A stretch of 47,772 bases of DNA from Candidatus Woesearchaeota archaeon (GCA_016214075.1 JACRPI010000017.1:1-47772); one strand, 5' to 3'. Counted from the first letter of the stretch, positions 32,452-41,321 are shown. Numbers and translations: made by a program. The notes: generated from the letters alone by a model not told the origin.

Positions 32452-34212
32452 ATGTGCGGGATTGTTGGAGTCATTGAAAAGAAAAAGTTTTCAGTAAGGA
32501 ATAAAGTATTGAAAGCGCTTCAGCGTTTAGAATACCGAGGTTATGATTCTGTAGGTTTTGTCACAAAAGAAGGAAATATAAAAAAGCAAGTGGGAAGTAT
32601 TGCGGGCTTGTTGCAGAACATGGAGAAAGATTATGAAACAACGCTTGCAATTGCGCATACTCGTTGGGCAACGCATGGTGGAGTAACGCAGCTCAACGCG
32701 CATCCGCATTTCAACAATGACGTGCATTTATTTGTTTGTCATAATGGCATTATTGAAAATTATCAGGAAATAAAAGCAGCGCTTCAGAAGAAAGGAGTAA
32801 TATTTCTGTCGCAAACAGATTCAGAAGTCATTCCGCATTTCCTTGAAGAAAAGCTTCACGCTGGAAAATCTATGAAAGAGGCAATTCAACTTTTAATGGA
32901 AGAAGTAAAAGGAACATACGCAATTCTGATTATTGAAAAAGAAAAAGACGTTCTCTATGCAGTAAAGAAAGATTCTCCGCTCGCGTTAGGCATAAGAAAA
33001 GATGGCTTTACGTTAGGATCAGACATTTACGCGTTTAGTGATGAAACAGACAAAGCAATATTTTTTGAAGATAATGAGTTTGCGATAATCACTGCAGAAA
33101 AATACCAATTTTACAATAAAGATGGAAAAGAAATAGAGAAAAATATCCAAACATTCGAGTGGACAACAGAAGAAACAGAAGAAGAAAAGCAGCAGTTTGA
33201 GCATTATATGATTAAAGAAATCAAAGAGCAGCCTGCAGTTGCTCGCCGACTTCTTAACTCTTTCACGACAACGCAGAAAGCACAGCTCGAAAAATTCGTT
33301 GCATTAATGAAGGACTACAAAAAGATAGTCTTCGTTGCATCAGGAACAAGTTATCATGCGGCGCTCATTGGTTGTATCCTTTTGAATAGAATTGGCTATA
33401 ATGCGCGCGCAAACATTGCGTCAGAAATTGAAACATTTGTTCGTTTTGATAAAGACACGTTAGTCATCGCAATCTCACAGAGTGGAGAAACAATGGACGT
33501 CATTATTCCTCTGAAGAATGCAAAAGCAGCAGGCGCAAAAATTGCATCAATTGTAAATGTTCCATACTCCACTATTCAACGATGGAGTGATATTTCATTG
33601 GAAGTGCTTGCAGGGCAGGAAGTCTGTGTTGCTTCGACAAAAGCATATACGAATCAAGTAATTCTCCTTCTCAAGCTTGCGCATGAGCTTGGACATAATA
33701 GTATGCAGTTGGACAAAATTCCAGAAAGAATAGAGCAGACGATTGATCACAATGAAGAGCAGATAAAACAGCTTGCGAAAAAAATACAAACGCAAAAAGA
33801 TATTTTTGTGCTTGGAAAAACAATTTCTTATCCAATGGCACGAGAAATCGCGTTAAAATTGAAAGAAATTTCCTACATCCATGCAGAAGGGATGATGGCA
33901 GGAGAATTAAAGCATGGGACAATCGCACTCATTGAGCAAGGTACTCTTGTTATTGTGTTAATTCCAAACAAAAATCCAGAAATGCTTTCTTCGACAAAAG
34001 AAGTTGAAGCGCGCGGAGCAGCAGTGATTGCAATTACCAATGAGCAACTGGAGTCGCAATATACAGAAATTCTTGTGCCAAAAAGTGACGATGCGGAGTT
34101 TGCGATTTATAGTTGCATCATAGGACATCTTCTGAGTTATTACATTGCAAAATTACGAGGCTTAGAAATCGACAAACCAAGAAATTTGGCAAAGAGTGTG
34201 ACGGTTAAATAA
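32452..34212 (+). CDS. glmS: Glutamine-fructose-6-phosphate aminotransferase
   Basis: A 586-residue GlmS. Cys2 of MCGIVG is the N-terminal nucleophile of the glutaminase domain (about 1-220; RWATHGG near 71-77, CHNGIIEN near 95-102). Two SIS domains follow (VASGTSYHAA near 298, ISQSGETMD near 343), and the C-terminus ends with LAKSVTVK. It makes glucosamine-6-P from fructose-6-P and glutamine, the first step feeding glmM and glmU. AGGAAGGGAA precedes the ATG. Confidence 0.96.
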   Translation: MCGIVGVIEKKKFSVRNKVLKALQRLEYRGYDSVGFVTKEGNIKKQVGSIAGLLQNMEKDYETTLAIAHTRWATHGGVTQLNAHPHFNNDVHLFVCHNGIIENYQEIKAALQKKGVIFLSQTDSEVIPHFLEEKLHAGKSMKEAIQLLMEEVKGTYAILIIEKEKDVLYAVKKDSPLALGIRKDGFTLGSDIYAFSDETDKAIFFEDNEFAIITAEKYQFYNKDGKEIEKNIQTFEWTTEETEEEKQQFEHYMIKEIKEQPAVARRLLNSFTTTQKAQLEKFVALMKDYKKIVFVASGTSYHAALIGCILLNRIGYNARANIASEIETFVRFDKDTLVIAISQSGETMDVIIPLKNAKAAGAKIASIVNVPYSTIQRWSDISLEVLAGQEVCVASTKAYTNQVILLLKLAHELGHNSMQLDKIPERIEQTIDHNEEQIKQLAKKIQTQKDIFVLGKTISYPMAREIALKLKEISYIHAEGMMAGELKHGTIALIEQGTLVIVLIPNKNPEMLSSTKEVEARGAAVIAITNEQLESQYTEILVPKSDDAEFAIYSCIIGHLLSYYIAKLRGLEIDKPRNLAKSVTVK

Positions 34213-34213
34213 C

Positions 34214-35665
34214 ATGGAAAAGCACAATGTGCAAGATCTTTCAACAATAGAATGGCATTTCTGGCATGTGAGAAAAAGACCTGCTCTTTTAATTTATTTT
34301 TTCTATCATGGATCAACATGTCGTGCAACAAAAGAATTTCCATGCTATATTCCTGTCTCCGGTCAGATTGCAGATCATGTCGTCACAAAGAAAGCAGATT
34401 TGGAAACATTTAGAAAAAAACTTTGGGAAAAATTCCAGAAAAATCCAGAATTTATTCTACACTTTATGAAGGAGATGTACACACATAATGAAAAAGATAT
34501 AAGCACCTGGCGTGCGTTAGCAAAAAAAGATTTCTCAGATGAAAAAAACTCAATACTTATTCAAGAATACGAGAAATATGTCGAACAATTGCTTGCATAC
34601 ACTCCAGCAATTTATCTCCCGCTCGCTCTTGAACCACTGCTTTCTGAAGAATGTCTCAAAGTAATTAAAGAAAAGTATCCTGAGAAAGCAGAAGAGTGGT
34701 ATGATGTGATTATGACTTCTGTCAAAGAGAGTGAAGTAATTGAGGAAAGAAAGTCGCTCTTAACTCTCGCACAGAAGTATAACAAACACAAAGACAAGAA
34801 CAAAATGAAAGAAGATATGCAAAAACACATCGAAAGATTCTCATTTCTCAAGCAAAAGGATATGTTCTTGGAGTTTTTTGATGAAGAGTATTATTTTAAA
34901 AAGATAGAAGAATGTAAAGATCCAGAAAAAGAGCTTGCTTCTCTTGAACAAGAAACAAAGAAAAAAGAAAGTAATTTCGCAGTTGTTCTAGACGCATGGA
35001 AAGATAATTATTTTGTACAATTACTTTTCAAAACAACAAATGAGGCTGTGTATTTCAGAACATGGAGAACAGAACGATTCAGCCAATCAACTTATTATCT
35101 CATTCCTTTGTTCAAAGAAATAGCAATCCATCTGTCTCTGGAAAAGTATCAAGATGTTGTCTATTTGCTTCCAGAAGAAGTTGTCTCTTTGCTCAAAAGT
35201 GAAAGATCAGCAGACAAAAAGCTTATTGAACAACGTAAAATTGGGTTTACGTACATGACTTTTGGTTCAGATGAGAATCTTATTATTCAAGGTGATGACG
35301 CGCTAAAATCTCTCAATCATCTCAAATTACCAAATCATACAGGAGGAATAATAACAGGAACTCCTGCGTTCAAAGGAGTTGTGCAGGGAAAGGTGACGCT
35401 TATTACAAAACGTGAACAGTGGTCAAGCATTCAGAAAGCAGAAATTCTTGTCATCCACACGACAACGCCCGATATTGTTCCTTATTTAAAGAATATAAAA
35501 GCGATTGTGACAGAAGAAGGGGGCATCTTAAGTCATGCGTCAGTTATCAGTCGAGAAATGAAAATTCCTTGCATCATTGGCACCAAAATCGCAACAAAAG
35601 CATTCAAAGATGGGGATATTGTCGAAGTCGATGCAGAAAAAGGAATAGTAAAAAAAATAAAATAA
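34214..35665 (+). CDS. Orphan PEP-utilising mobile-domain protein
   Basis: A 483-residue protein. The first ~370 residues are helical, Lys/Glu-rich and unrecognised. The last ~110 are the swivelling phosphohistidine domain of PEP synthase/PPDK-type enzymes, with TEEGGILSHASVISRE and the phospho-acceptor His at about 441. The ATP-grasp and PEP-binding barrel of full enzymes are absent. It might receive phosphate from another protein or act as a phosphotransfer sensor. It starts 1 nt after glmS stops, so it is cotranscribed. Its 3' end is overlapped by an antisense frame. Confidence 0.7.
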   Translation: MEKHNVQDLSTIEWHFWHVRKRPALLIYFFYHGSTCRATKEFPCYIPVSGQIADHVVTKKADLETFRKKLWEKFQKNPEFILHFMKEMYTHNEKDISTWRALAKKDFSDEKNSILIQEYEKYVEQLLAYTPAIYLPLALEPLLSEECLKVIKEKYPEKAEEWYDVIMTSVKESEVIEERKSLLTLAQKYNKHKDKNKMKEDMQKHIERFSFLKQKDMFLEFFDEEYYFKKIEECKDPEKELASLEQETKKKESNFAVVLDAWKDNYFVQLLFKTTNEAVYFRTWRTERFSQSTYYLIPLFKEIAIHLSLEKYQDVVYLLPEEVVSLLKSERSADKKLIEQRKIGFTYMTFGSDENLIIQGDDALKSLNHLKLPNHTGGIITGTPAFKGVVQGKVTLITKREQWSSIQKAEILVIHTTTPDIVPYLKNIKAIVTEEGGILSHASVISREMKIPCIIGTKIATKAFKDGDIVEVDAEKGIVKKIK

Positions 35666-36229
35666 AAAAAGAACACAAACTGCTTCAGGAGCAAGATCAT
35701 ATTCTCGTGCAAAAACTGCAAGCCATGCCTTTGTATCTCGTAACGTATTCGCAGCAATTCTAATCTTACTTGTATCAATAGTGCCAACAACATCGCAAGT
35801 AATTGCGCCGACTTTTGTGGAAAATTCATCCATCTTCTCATGCAACGTCTCATACGCTTCAGCAGGAATTCCATATTCTGTCTTAAAGACAGCAAGCCAA
35901 TTAATGAAGTCGCGTGTTGTATTCTCAACAGCACGAATACCAGTAAGCATTTTTTTATGCGCAGGTTTATACACCACTAAAGCTTGAGTCATAGGTTTCT
36001 TAAGCACAAGTGCTCGAGTCTGTTTTTTTATTGCACGAACAACTTTTTTTGTTTTTCTCACTACATGTTTCTTGACAACTCTTTTTACTACACGTTTTTT
36101 CACAATTTTTTTAATCTTCTTAGAAACTCGTTTTGCCTTGCTAGGTCTTTTCATTGCTTTTGTAACAAATCTTTTTACTTTTTTGATCGTTCTTTTCACG
36201 AATTTCCGAATAGCTTTTTTCTTTGCCAT
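35540..36229 (-). CDS. Lysine-rich basic protein, 3' end altered
   Basis: A 229-residue frame. Residues 1-80 carry no acidic residue and are largely Lys/Arg/Val/Ile, like histone H1 tails. Two related segments follow: INWLAVFKTEYGIPAEAY (109-126) and KAWLAVFAREYDLAPEAV (167-184). From about residue 189 the frame reads antisense through the 3' end of the PEP-mobile-domain gene and becomes Phe/Cys-rich, so a deletion or stop loss is likely. GAGGTGGG before the ATG overlaps the pdhC stop, so it is the fourth gene of the pdh operon. Probably nucleic-acid-binding. Confidence 0.65.
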   Translation of the reverse strand: MAKKKAIRKFVKRTIKKVKRFVTKAMKRPSKAKRVSKKIKKIVKKRVVKRVVKKHVVRKTKKVVRAIKKQTRALVLKKPMTQALVVYKPAHKKMLTGIRAVENTTRDFINWLAVFKTEYGIPAEAYETLHEKMDEFSTKVGAITCDVVGTIDTSKIRIAANTLRDTKAWLAVFAREYDLAPEAVCVLFLFYFFYYSFFCIDFDNIPIFECFCCDFGANDARNFHFSTDN

Positions 36230-36238
36230 AGTCCCACC

Positions 36239-37465
36239 TCAAACATCAACAAAATATAACTCTGGATCTTCCAGATGTTTAATAAGATCGCTCAAAAACT
36301 GCGCAGCAATTGCGCCATCAACAACGCGATGATCAAATGTGATCGATAACGGCATTATTTTCCGAACAACAATCACTCCATCTTTAACAACTGGTTTTTC
36401 TCGCATGCGATAAATCCCTAAAATAGCGCACGTTCCTGGAGGAATAATGGGCGTTGCAGCAATTCCTCCATACGAACCAATATTAGTGAACGTAAACGAA
36501 GCGCCGCTCATGTCTTCAGGCTTAATGTCCCGATCACGACAATGTGTTGCGAGGATTTCCAATTTTTTTGCAATATCAAGAATGCTTCTGGTATCAACGC
36601 CTTTGATGACAGGAACAAAAAGACCTTGAGGAGTATTAACTGCAAATCCAAAGTTGTAATATTCGCGAATGTGGATCATTTGCTTCGGAGCATCAAATAC
36701 CGCATTAAGATAAGGATATGTTTTCAAGCTTGCGACAGTTGCTTTCATAAGGACAGGAAGCATGGTTAAGTGAATCCCTTTATTCTCGGCATATTCTTTT
36801 TTCTTTTGTCGTAATGCTTCAAGTGCAGTGACATCTGCTTCATCAATATGGGTCACTTGTGGAATAGTCTGTTTGGAAAGCGTCATGGAGTCTGCGATTG
36901 CTTTGCGAACAGCTGTTAGTGGGACACTCATAATTCTGCCAGATTTATCAAACCCAACACTCGGTCCAGAAGGGGGTTGTACAGATTTCACTTCTTGAAC
37001 AACAGCACCTTTCGCAGTAGCTTCAACATCAGCAACAATAATCATGCCATCTTTTCCAGTTCCTTTAATGGTCGAAAGATCAACACCTAACTCTGTTGCT
37101 TTTTGTCGTGCAGCAGGGAGCGCAAGAACACCAGATGGTTGCGCTATTTTCTGCACAACAGGTTCAGGTTTTGCAAGTTCTATTTTTTGTGGTGCAGCGG
37201 TAACAGGAATAGATGCAACTTTCTCTCCAGCTTCACCAATGGTCACAAGAACATCACCAACATGAATCGTTTGTCCTTCTGCAGCATGAAGTTGCAAAAC
37301 AGTTCCAGCACGAGGAGAAGGAATTTCTACAAGTGCTTTTGCAGTTTCGACATCAGCAAGTGCAGCGTCTTCTTTAATGACATCGCCTGTCTTTACTTTC
37401 CATTTCACGAGAACTCCTTCTGCAATTCCTTCACCAACATCGGGAAAGCGAAATTGATATGCCAT
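36239..37465 (-). CDS. pdhC: Pyruvate (2-oxoacid) dehydrogenase E2, dihydrolipoyl acyltransferase
   Basis: A 408-residue E2. The N-terminal lipoyl domain (about 1-78) has the modified Lys43 in VETAKALVEI. A Pro/Ala linker leads to the E1/E3-binding domain (about 113-150, ALPAARQKATELGVDLSTIK). The catalytic core (about 180-408) ends with DHRVVDG, His379 and Asp383 forming the active site. It transfers acyl groups from lipoamide to CoA. Gene order pdhA-pdhB-pdhC, with a 4-nt gap from pdhB, gives the complex; E3 is not in the window. lipA, 4 kb upstream on the same strand, supplies the cofactor. Confidence 0.95.
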   Translation of the reverse strand: MAYQFRFPDVGEGIAEGVLVKWKVKTGDVIKEDAALADVETAKALVEIPSPRAGTVLQLHAAEGQTIHVGDVLVTIGEAGEKVASIPVTAAPQKIELAKPEPVVQKIAQPSGVLALPAARQKATELGVDLSTIKGTGKDGMIIVADVEATAKGAVVQEVKSVQPPSGPSVGFDKSGRIMSVPLTAVRKAIADSMTLSKQTIPQVTHIDEADVTALEALRQKKKEYAENKGIHLTMLPVLMKATVASLKTYPYLNAVFDAPKQMIHIREYYNFGFAVNTPQGLFVPVIKGVDTRSILDIAKKLEILATHCRDRDIKPEDMSGASFTFTNIGSYGGIAATPIIPPGTCAILGIYRMREKPVVKDGVIVVRKIMPLSITFDHRVVDGAIAAQFLSDLIKHLEDPELYFVDV

Positions 37466-37469
37466 GTGC

Positions 37470-38447
37470 TCAGTGCTCCATCAATTTTTTTGCAGTAAAC
37501 AGAATCTTCTCTATATTCGGCAAATAAAAATTTTCCATTTTGTAGAGAGGCATGAGTGTATCATACCCAGTCACGCGAAGAATAGGTGCTTTCAAATAAT
37601 ATAACGCCTTCTCACTAATCTGTGCAGCGATCTCTGTGCTAAAGCCACAGGTCCGTGGCGCTTCGTGGACAATCATCACACGTCCTGTTTTTTGTGCAGT
37701 GGCAAGAACTGTAGCAACATCATAAGGAGCAATAGTGCGCAAGTCAATAATTTCCACATCAACGCCTGTTTGTGCAAGTTGTCGTGCAGCTTCTTCACAC
37801 ACGCTGACCATAACGCCCCACGTAATGATGCTCATGTCTTTTCCTTCTTTGACAAGGCGTGCTTTGCCAATAGGAACAGTATAATCACCGTCAGGAACTT
37901 CTCCTTTTGCAGTTCTATACAATTTCTTTGGTTCAAAAAAAATCACAGGGTCAGGATCACGAATTGCGCTGAGCAATAAACCTTTTGCGTCAGCAGGAGT
38001 GCTAGGTACAACAACTTTTAATCCAGGGACATGCGCATAAAATACCTCAGGACTCTCGCTGTGATGTTCAGGAGCATGAACACCTCCAGCATACGGTGCG
38101 CGAACAACGAGCGGACAATTAAATTTCCCTCTTGACCGTGTGCGCATTCGAGATGCGTGAGAAATAAGTTGATCAAATGCAGGATAGGTAAATCCATCAA
38201 ACTGAATTTCTCCAATGGGTTTTAGGCCATTAATAGACATACCTATAGAAATACCAACAATAGCAGATTCTGCAAGAGGAGTATCAAAAACTCTTTTCTC
38301 ACCATATTTTTTCTGAAGTCCTTCAGTGACGCGGAAAACACCTCCATTAAAGCCAACATCTTCGCCAAAGACGAGAACATTAGGATCTCTACCTAATTCG
38401 TAATCAAGTGCAGAACGAATTGCTTCAAGGAGGGTCATAATTGCCAT
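37470..38447 (-). CDS. pdhB: Pyruvate (2-oxoacid) dehydrogenase E1 beta
   Basis: A 325-residue E1 beta. GEDVGFNGGVFRVTEGL (28-44), DTPLAESAIVG near 55-65, and HHSESPEVFYAHVPGLKVV near 128-146 are the usual transketolase-like motifs. It pairs with E1 alpha for TPP-dependent decarboxylation. Its ATG overlaps the pdhA stop by one base (TAATG). M4 is an alternative start. Whether the substrate is pyruvate or branched-chain keto acids cannot be settled from sequence. Confidence 0.95.
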   Translation of the reverse strand: MAIMTLLEAIRSALDYELGRDPNVLVFGEDVGFNGGVFRVTEGLQKKYGEKRVFDTPLAESAIVGISIGMSINGLKPIGEIQFDGFTYPAFDQLISHASRMRTRSRGKFNCPLVVRAPYAGGVHAPEHHSESPEVFYAHVPGLKVVVPSTPADAKGLLLSAIRDPDPVIFFEPKKLYRTAKGEVPDGDYTVPIGKARLVKEGKDMSIITWGVMVSVCEEAARQLAQTGVDVEIIDLRTIAPYDVATVLATAQKTGRVMIVHEAPRTCGFSTEIAAQISEKALYYLKAPILRVTGYDTLMPLYKMENFYLPNIEKILFTAKKLMEH

Positions 38448-39823
38448 TAGGGAAATCCTCCTTCAACTTTTTCAAGGATATTTGGATCTCGTTTCTTTCC
38501 ACTCACATCAAGAAATGACTGGTATTGTTCGAGTAATTGGGGTGTCATGGATGCAAAAGTAAACGCAAACATATCTTTGGGATCAGAAGCAGGTTCTTCT
38601 TCGTAGGAACGAACGTGTGCGCTCACAAGCGTTGCGGCTTCTTGTTGCAATAATTCTTCTTTTTTCGCGTCCCACATTTTTTGTTGAAGCATATATTTCT
38701 TCAATCGATCAAGAGGATCTTTTTTTACCCATGCATCAACTTCCTCTTGATTTCGATATCGTTTTGCATCGTCGGCAGTAGTGTGGTCGCTGATTCTATA
38801 CGTGACGCATTCAATAAGGGTTGGTCCAGCTCCGGATCGCGCTTTTTCAAGAGCAGCAGAGACTGCACCATAAACAGCAAAAATATCATTGCCATCAACT
38901 TGCACACCAGTAAACCCGTATGCGATCGCTTTTTGTGCAATTGTTGTTGCGGCAGTTTGTTTTTTTCTTGGCACAGAGATTGCCCATTGATTATTCTGAA
39001 CGAGAAAAACAATTGGTGCTTTGAAAACTCCTGCGAAATTCAATGCTTCGTGAAAATCTCCTTCGCTTGTGCCTCCATCACCGACATGGGCAAGGACTGC
39101 ATTTTTTTGTCCTTTGTAACGAAGCGCAAGAGCAAGCCCAACACCATGAAGAAGTTGTGTTGCAATAGGAATAGAAAGAGGAAGTGTTGTCATAGATTCC
39201 GTATATGCATGACCGCGCTCATCGCCACCCCAATATTGAAAGAGTCCTTTCATAGGCATGCCGCGGGTAATACAGCTTGCGTTTTCTCGAAAACTGGGAA
39301 CAAGCCAGTCTTCTTTCTGGAGAGCAAACGCGCTGCCGACTTGGCTTGCTTCTTGTCCGCGAACAGAACCATAAGTTCCGAGGCGACCTTGTCTTTGTAA
39401 TTTTAGTGCGGCATCGTCAAATGCGCGAGAGAGAACCATGAAGCGATACATGGATTTTATTTGTTCAGCAGAAAGCAGCGTGAATTTTCCTGCAGTGGTT
39501 CCATCTTCACGAAGAAGTTGTAATGGAGTGATGGTAAATTGTTCTTGAGAGATTTCGTATCTTGTTTTTGCGCTCCTTGACCGACTCTTGCTCCTCAATC
39601 GCTTAGCAGAGCCTAAGGTATCTTTAGATATTTTTTTTAAAGTTACTTTTTTTACTTTCATCAAATTTTTGTTACGAGTGCTCTTTTTTTTATGAATAGA
39701 AGAATATTTTTTTTGTGAAACATCTCGAGCGAGAGATCTACGAAGAAGTTTTTTTCCCACGTGCACCCCTTTTTTTTGCATGTGCTTCACTCTTCGCATA
39801 ATGCGGTGATAGAGCTTTGCCAC
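38447..39823 (-). CDS. pdhA: Pyruvate (2-oxoacid) dehydrogenase E1 alpha with basic N-terminal extension
   Basis: A 458-residue protein. Residues ~90-458 are a normal E1 alpha: TPP site GDGGTSEGDFHEALN (248-262) with NN at 277-278, and regulatory-loop-like YRISDHTTADD near 348-358. Residues 1-88 contain about 33 Lys/Arg and only two Asp/Glu, including RSKSRSRSAK, which is not part of the family. The GTG start at 39823 lies 25-30 nt after TATA box GATATATAAG (about 39848-39858); even an ATG at 39799 keeps most of the extension. The extension may bind nucleic acid or acidic partners. Heads the pdhABC operon. Confidence 0.9.
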   Translation of the reverse strand: MAKLYHRIMRRVKHMQKKGVHVGKKLLRRSLARDVSQKKYSSIHKKKSTRNKNLMKVKKVTLKKISKDTLGSAKRLRSKSRSRSAKTRYEISQEQFTITPLQLLREDGTTAGKFTLLSAEQIKSMYRFMVLSRAFDDAALKLQRQGRLGTYGSVRGQEASQVGSAFALQKEDWLVPSFRENASCITRGMPMKGLFQYWGGDERGHAYTESMTTLPLSIPIATQLLHGVGLALALRYKGQKNAVLAHVGDGGTSEGDFHEALNFAGVFKAPIVFLVQNNQWAISVPRKKQTAATTIAQKAIAYGFTGVQVDGNDIFAVYGAVSAALEKARSGAGPTLIECVTYRISDHTTADDAKRYRNQEEVDAWVKKDPLDRLKKYMLQQKMWDAKKEELLQQEAATLVSAHVRSYEEEPASDPKDMFAFTFASMTPQLLEQYQSFLDVSGKKRDPNILEKVEGGFP

Positions 39824-39912
39824 GATGGTCTTTTTCAGGCAAGAAGTGCTTATATATCTTTCGAAAAAGTGTTATTGATTAGTGTCGAAGGGATAGAAAT
39901 GTCTGTTAAGGA

Positions 39913-40104
39913 CTATCCGCCTTTCTCCAGCAATCGTTTCTTTTCCTCTGCGTCTTGTTTTTTAGAGAGAATTTCCTTTTTGTAATATCCTGCGAGTTCA
40001 AAATTGCTTTCTTTTTCTGCTTTATGGAGCTTTTGTTCGTGAAGGTCAATCTGTTTTTCAAGAGATTCGATTCCTTTTTTCAGTCTTTTTTTCCTATTGG
40101 TCAT
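39913..40104 (-). CDS. Small coiled-coil protein (63 aa)
   Basis: A 63-residue Lys/Glu-rich single coiled coil (about 5-60). Its ATG overlaps the stop of the DUF2080-nucleotidyltransferase-HEPN gene by 4 nt, so the two are translated together. It may be a small partner of that protein. No family recognised. Confidence 0.6.
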   Translation of the reverse strand: MTNRKKRLKKGIESLEKQIDLHEQKLHKAEKESNFELAGYYKKEILSKKQDAEEKKRLLEKGG

Positions 40105-40913
40105 AGATTTTCCTCTAATTTCTTCATTTCCCTTTCTAAAATAAGTGTGATTTTTTCTACGGTTGTAATTTTTATGTTTACTTGTCCAACATTTTTATTG
40201 TCTCGTAGTTTTTGGTATATAACATAAAGCAAGGGAAAATCATGAATCCCCTCTTCAACAAGCCATTGTTTAAACTTCTTATTAGAAAAAGGCGTATTTC
40301 GTGAAATGCAGTGAAGAATAAAAACTGCTCTGAGTCGTAAAAGCAGGGAATAAAGTACAGAGAAAGAGCGAAGATATTTTCCGTCTAATTTGTCTAATTC
40401 TATGAACTCTTTATTGCTTTTGATGTGCTCTTTTGTTTCCTTGAGATATGCTAAAATACTTTTTTTCTGAAGCGGTATGGTATTTAACTCCTGAAGAGCT
40501 GAGGCATTAATAAGTGGTTCAGCTTCCTGAACTATTTGATAGTAGATTGCGGGATATTTCTCAATCGCTTCTGTCATTTTTTGAAGAGGAAGAACAAGAA
40601 ATTCCATTTTTCCATCCAAAGTTAATATCTTAAATTGTTTATCTTTAGTGATAACCAGCACATCGATATCTGAATTTTCTGTTGCCTCATGTCGTGCGTG
40701 TGATCCATAAATTGCGACAGAAAGAATGTCTTGAAGGTGTGGTTCTAATAAGTGGAGTATTTGTTCTTTGATGTTTCGCTTTGGCTTTTCTGGAAGAATG
40801 ACAACGACTTCTTGTCCGAGCCATGTCTTTGGAACCCACACAGCTCCGCCATTGCCTGACTTCACCACTGTCTTGATAAGCTGTTCTTTGACCGCTATTT
40901 GCCGTAATGTCAT
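40101..40913 (-). CDS. DUF2080-nucleotidyltransferase-HEPN-like fusion
   Basis: A 270-residue protein in three parts. An N-terminal DUF2080/AbrB-like segment (about 10-42; VKSGNGGAVWVPKTWLGQEV) comes first, then a minimal nucleotidyltransferase (about 45-145; GSHARHEATENSDIDV at 70-85 with both metal Asp), then a helical HEPN-like region (about 155-265). Antitoxin-like DNA binding, AMP transfer and a HEPN domain are therefore on one chain, in contrast to the two-gene MNT/HEPN pair at 18.4 kb. It is coupled to the 63-residue coiled coil. Promoter and direct-repeat operator upstream. Confidence 0.7.
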   Translation of the reverse strand: MTLRQIAVKEQLIKTVVKSGNGGAVWVPKTWLGQEVVVILPEKPKRNIKEQILHLLEPHLQDILSVAIYGSHARHEATENSDIDVLVITKDKQFKILTLDGKMEFLVLPLQKMTEAIEKYPAIYYQIVQEAEPLINASALQELNTIPLQKKSILAYLKETKEHIKSNKEFIELDKLDGKYLRSFSVLYSLLLRLRAVFILHCISRNTPFSNKKFKQWLVEEGIHDFPLLYVIYQKLRDNKNVGQVNIKITTVEKITLILEREMKKLEENL

Positions 40914-40914
40914 T

Positions 40915-40946
40915 GTATAGACAGAGTATAGACAATGGTTTATATG
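40915..40946. promoter_or_regulatory. TATA box with two GTATAGACA direct repeats
   Basis: GTATAGACA at 40915-40923 and 40926-40934, 11 bp apart (one helical turn), directly before the start codon, with TTTATATG (about 40939-40946) behind them as the TATA box on the minus strand. This is a good autoregulatory operator for the DUF2080 domain. Confidence 0.6.
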
Positions 40947-41011
40947 TTTTGCGGTGTTTTTTCACTACAAAAATGCTTGTCACTGCACTCCTAATCCCTT
41001 TACCATTATGA

Positions 41012-41079
41012 AAAATCGGCGCAAAACCTTGCACTTTAGTGCGAGGATGTAGCGCCGAGATTCCGCAAGCGCCGATTTT
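41012..41079. repeat. Structured element A
   Basis: Outer arms AAAATCGGCG (41012-41021) and CGCCGATTTT (41070-41079). Inner hairpin CCTTGCAC (41027-41034), loop TTTA, GTGCGAGG (41039-41046), flanked by AAAA and AT. A second, competing right arm GCGCCGAGATT lies at 41052-41062. Confidence 0.7.
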
Positions 41080-41085
41080 ACATCC

Positions 41086-41174
41086 CACGGAAACGCCACC
41101 ACTAGTTTGCGAGCCGTAAAACCCATGCCTTTAGGCATGGGATAGGCGAGCATAAAATAAGTGGCGTTTCCGTG
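41086..41174. repeat. Structured element B
   Basis: Outer arms CACGGAAACGCCAC (41086-41099) and its exact complement (41161-41174). A middle helix TTTGCGAGCC with GGCGAGCATAA contains a symmetric GA/GA internal loop. Inner hairpin CCCATGCC-TTTA-GGCATGGG is at 41122-41141. Confidence 0.75.
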
Positions 41175-41245
41175 TTATGTACACATTCACAAAATTATCA
41201 GTGATTTGTTCAACAGAGAGAGAAAAAGCAACAGTGATTGATTTT

Positions 41246-41319
41246 ATTAAAAAGTGGGCAAGAAAACCACGACCTTTAGGTCAGTGGATGAATTGCCCAC
41301 AGCGTGCCCACTTTTTAAT
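41246..41319. repeat. Structured element C
   Basis: Perfect 15-bp outer arms ATTAAAAAGTGGGCA (41246-41260) and complement (41305-41319). Inner hairpin CCACGACC-TTTA-GGTC-A-GTGG follows AAAA (about 41266-41286). A competing short right arm TTGCCCAC is at 41293-41300, as in element A. Confidence 0.7.
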
Positions 41320-41321
41320 TC

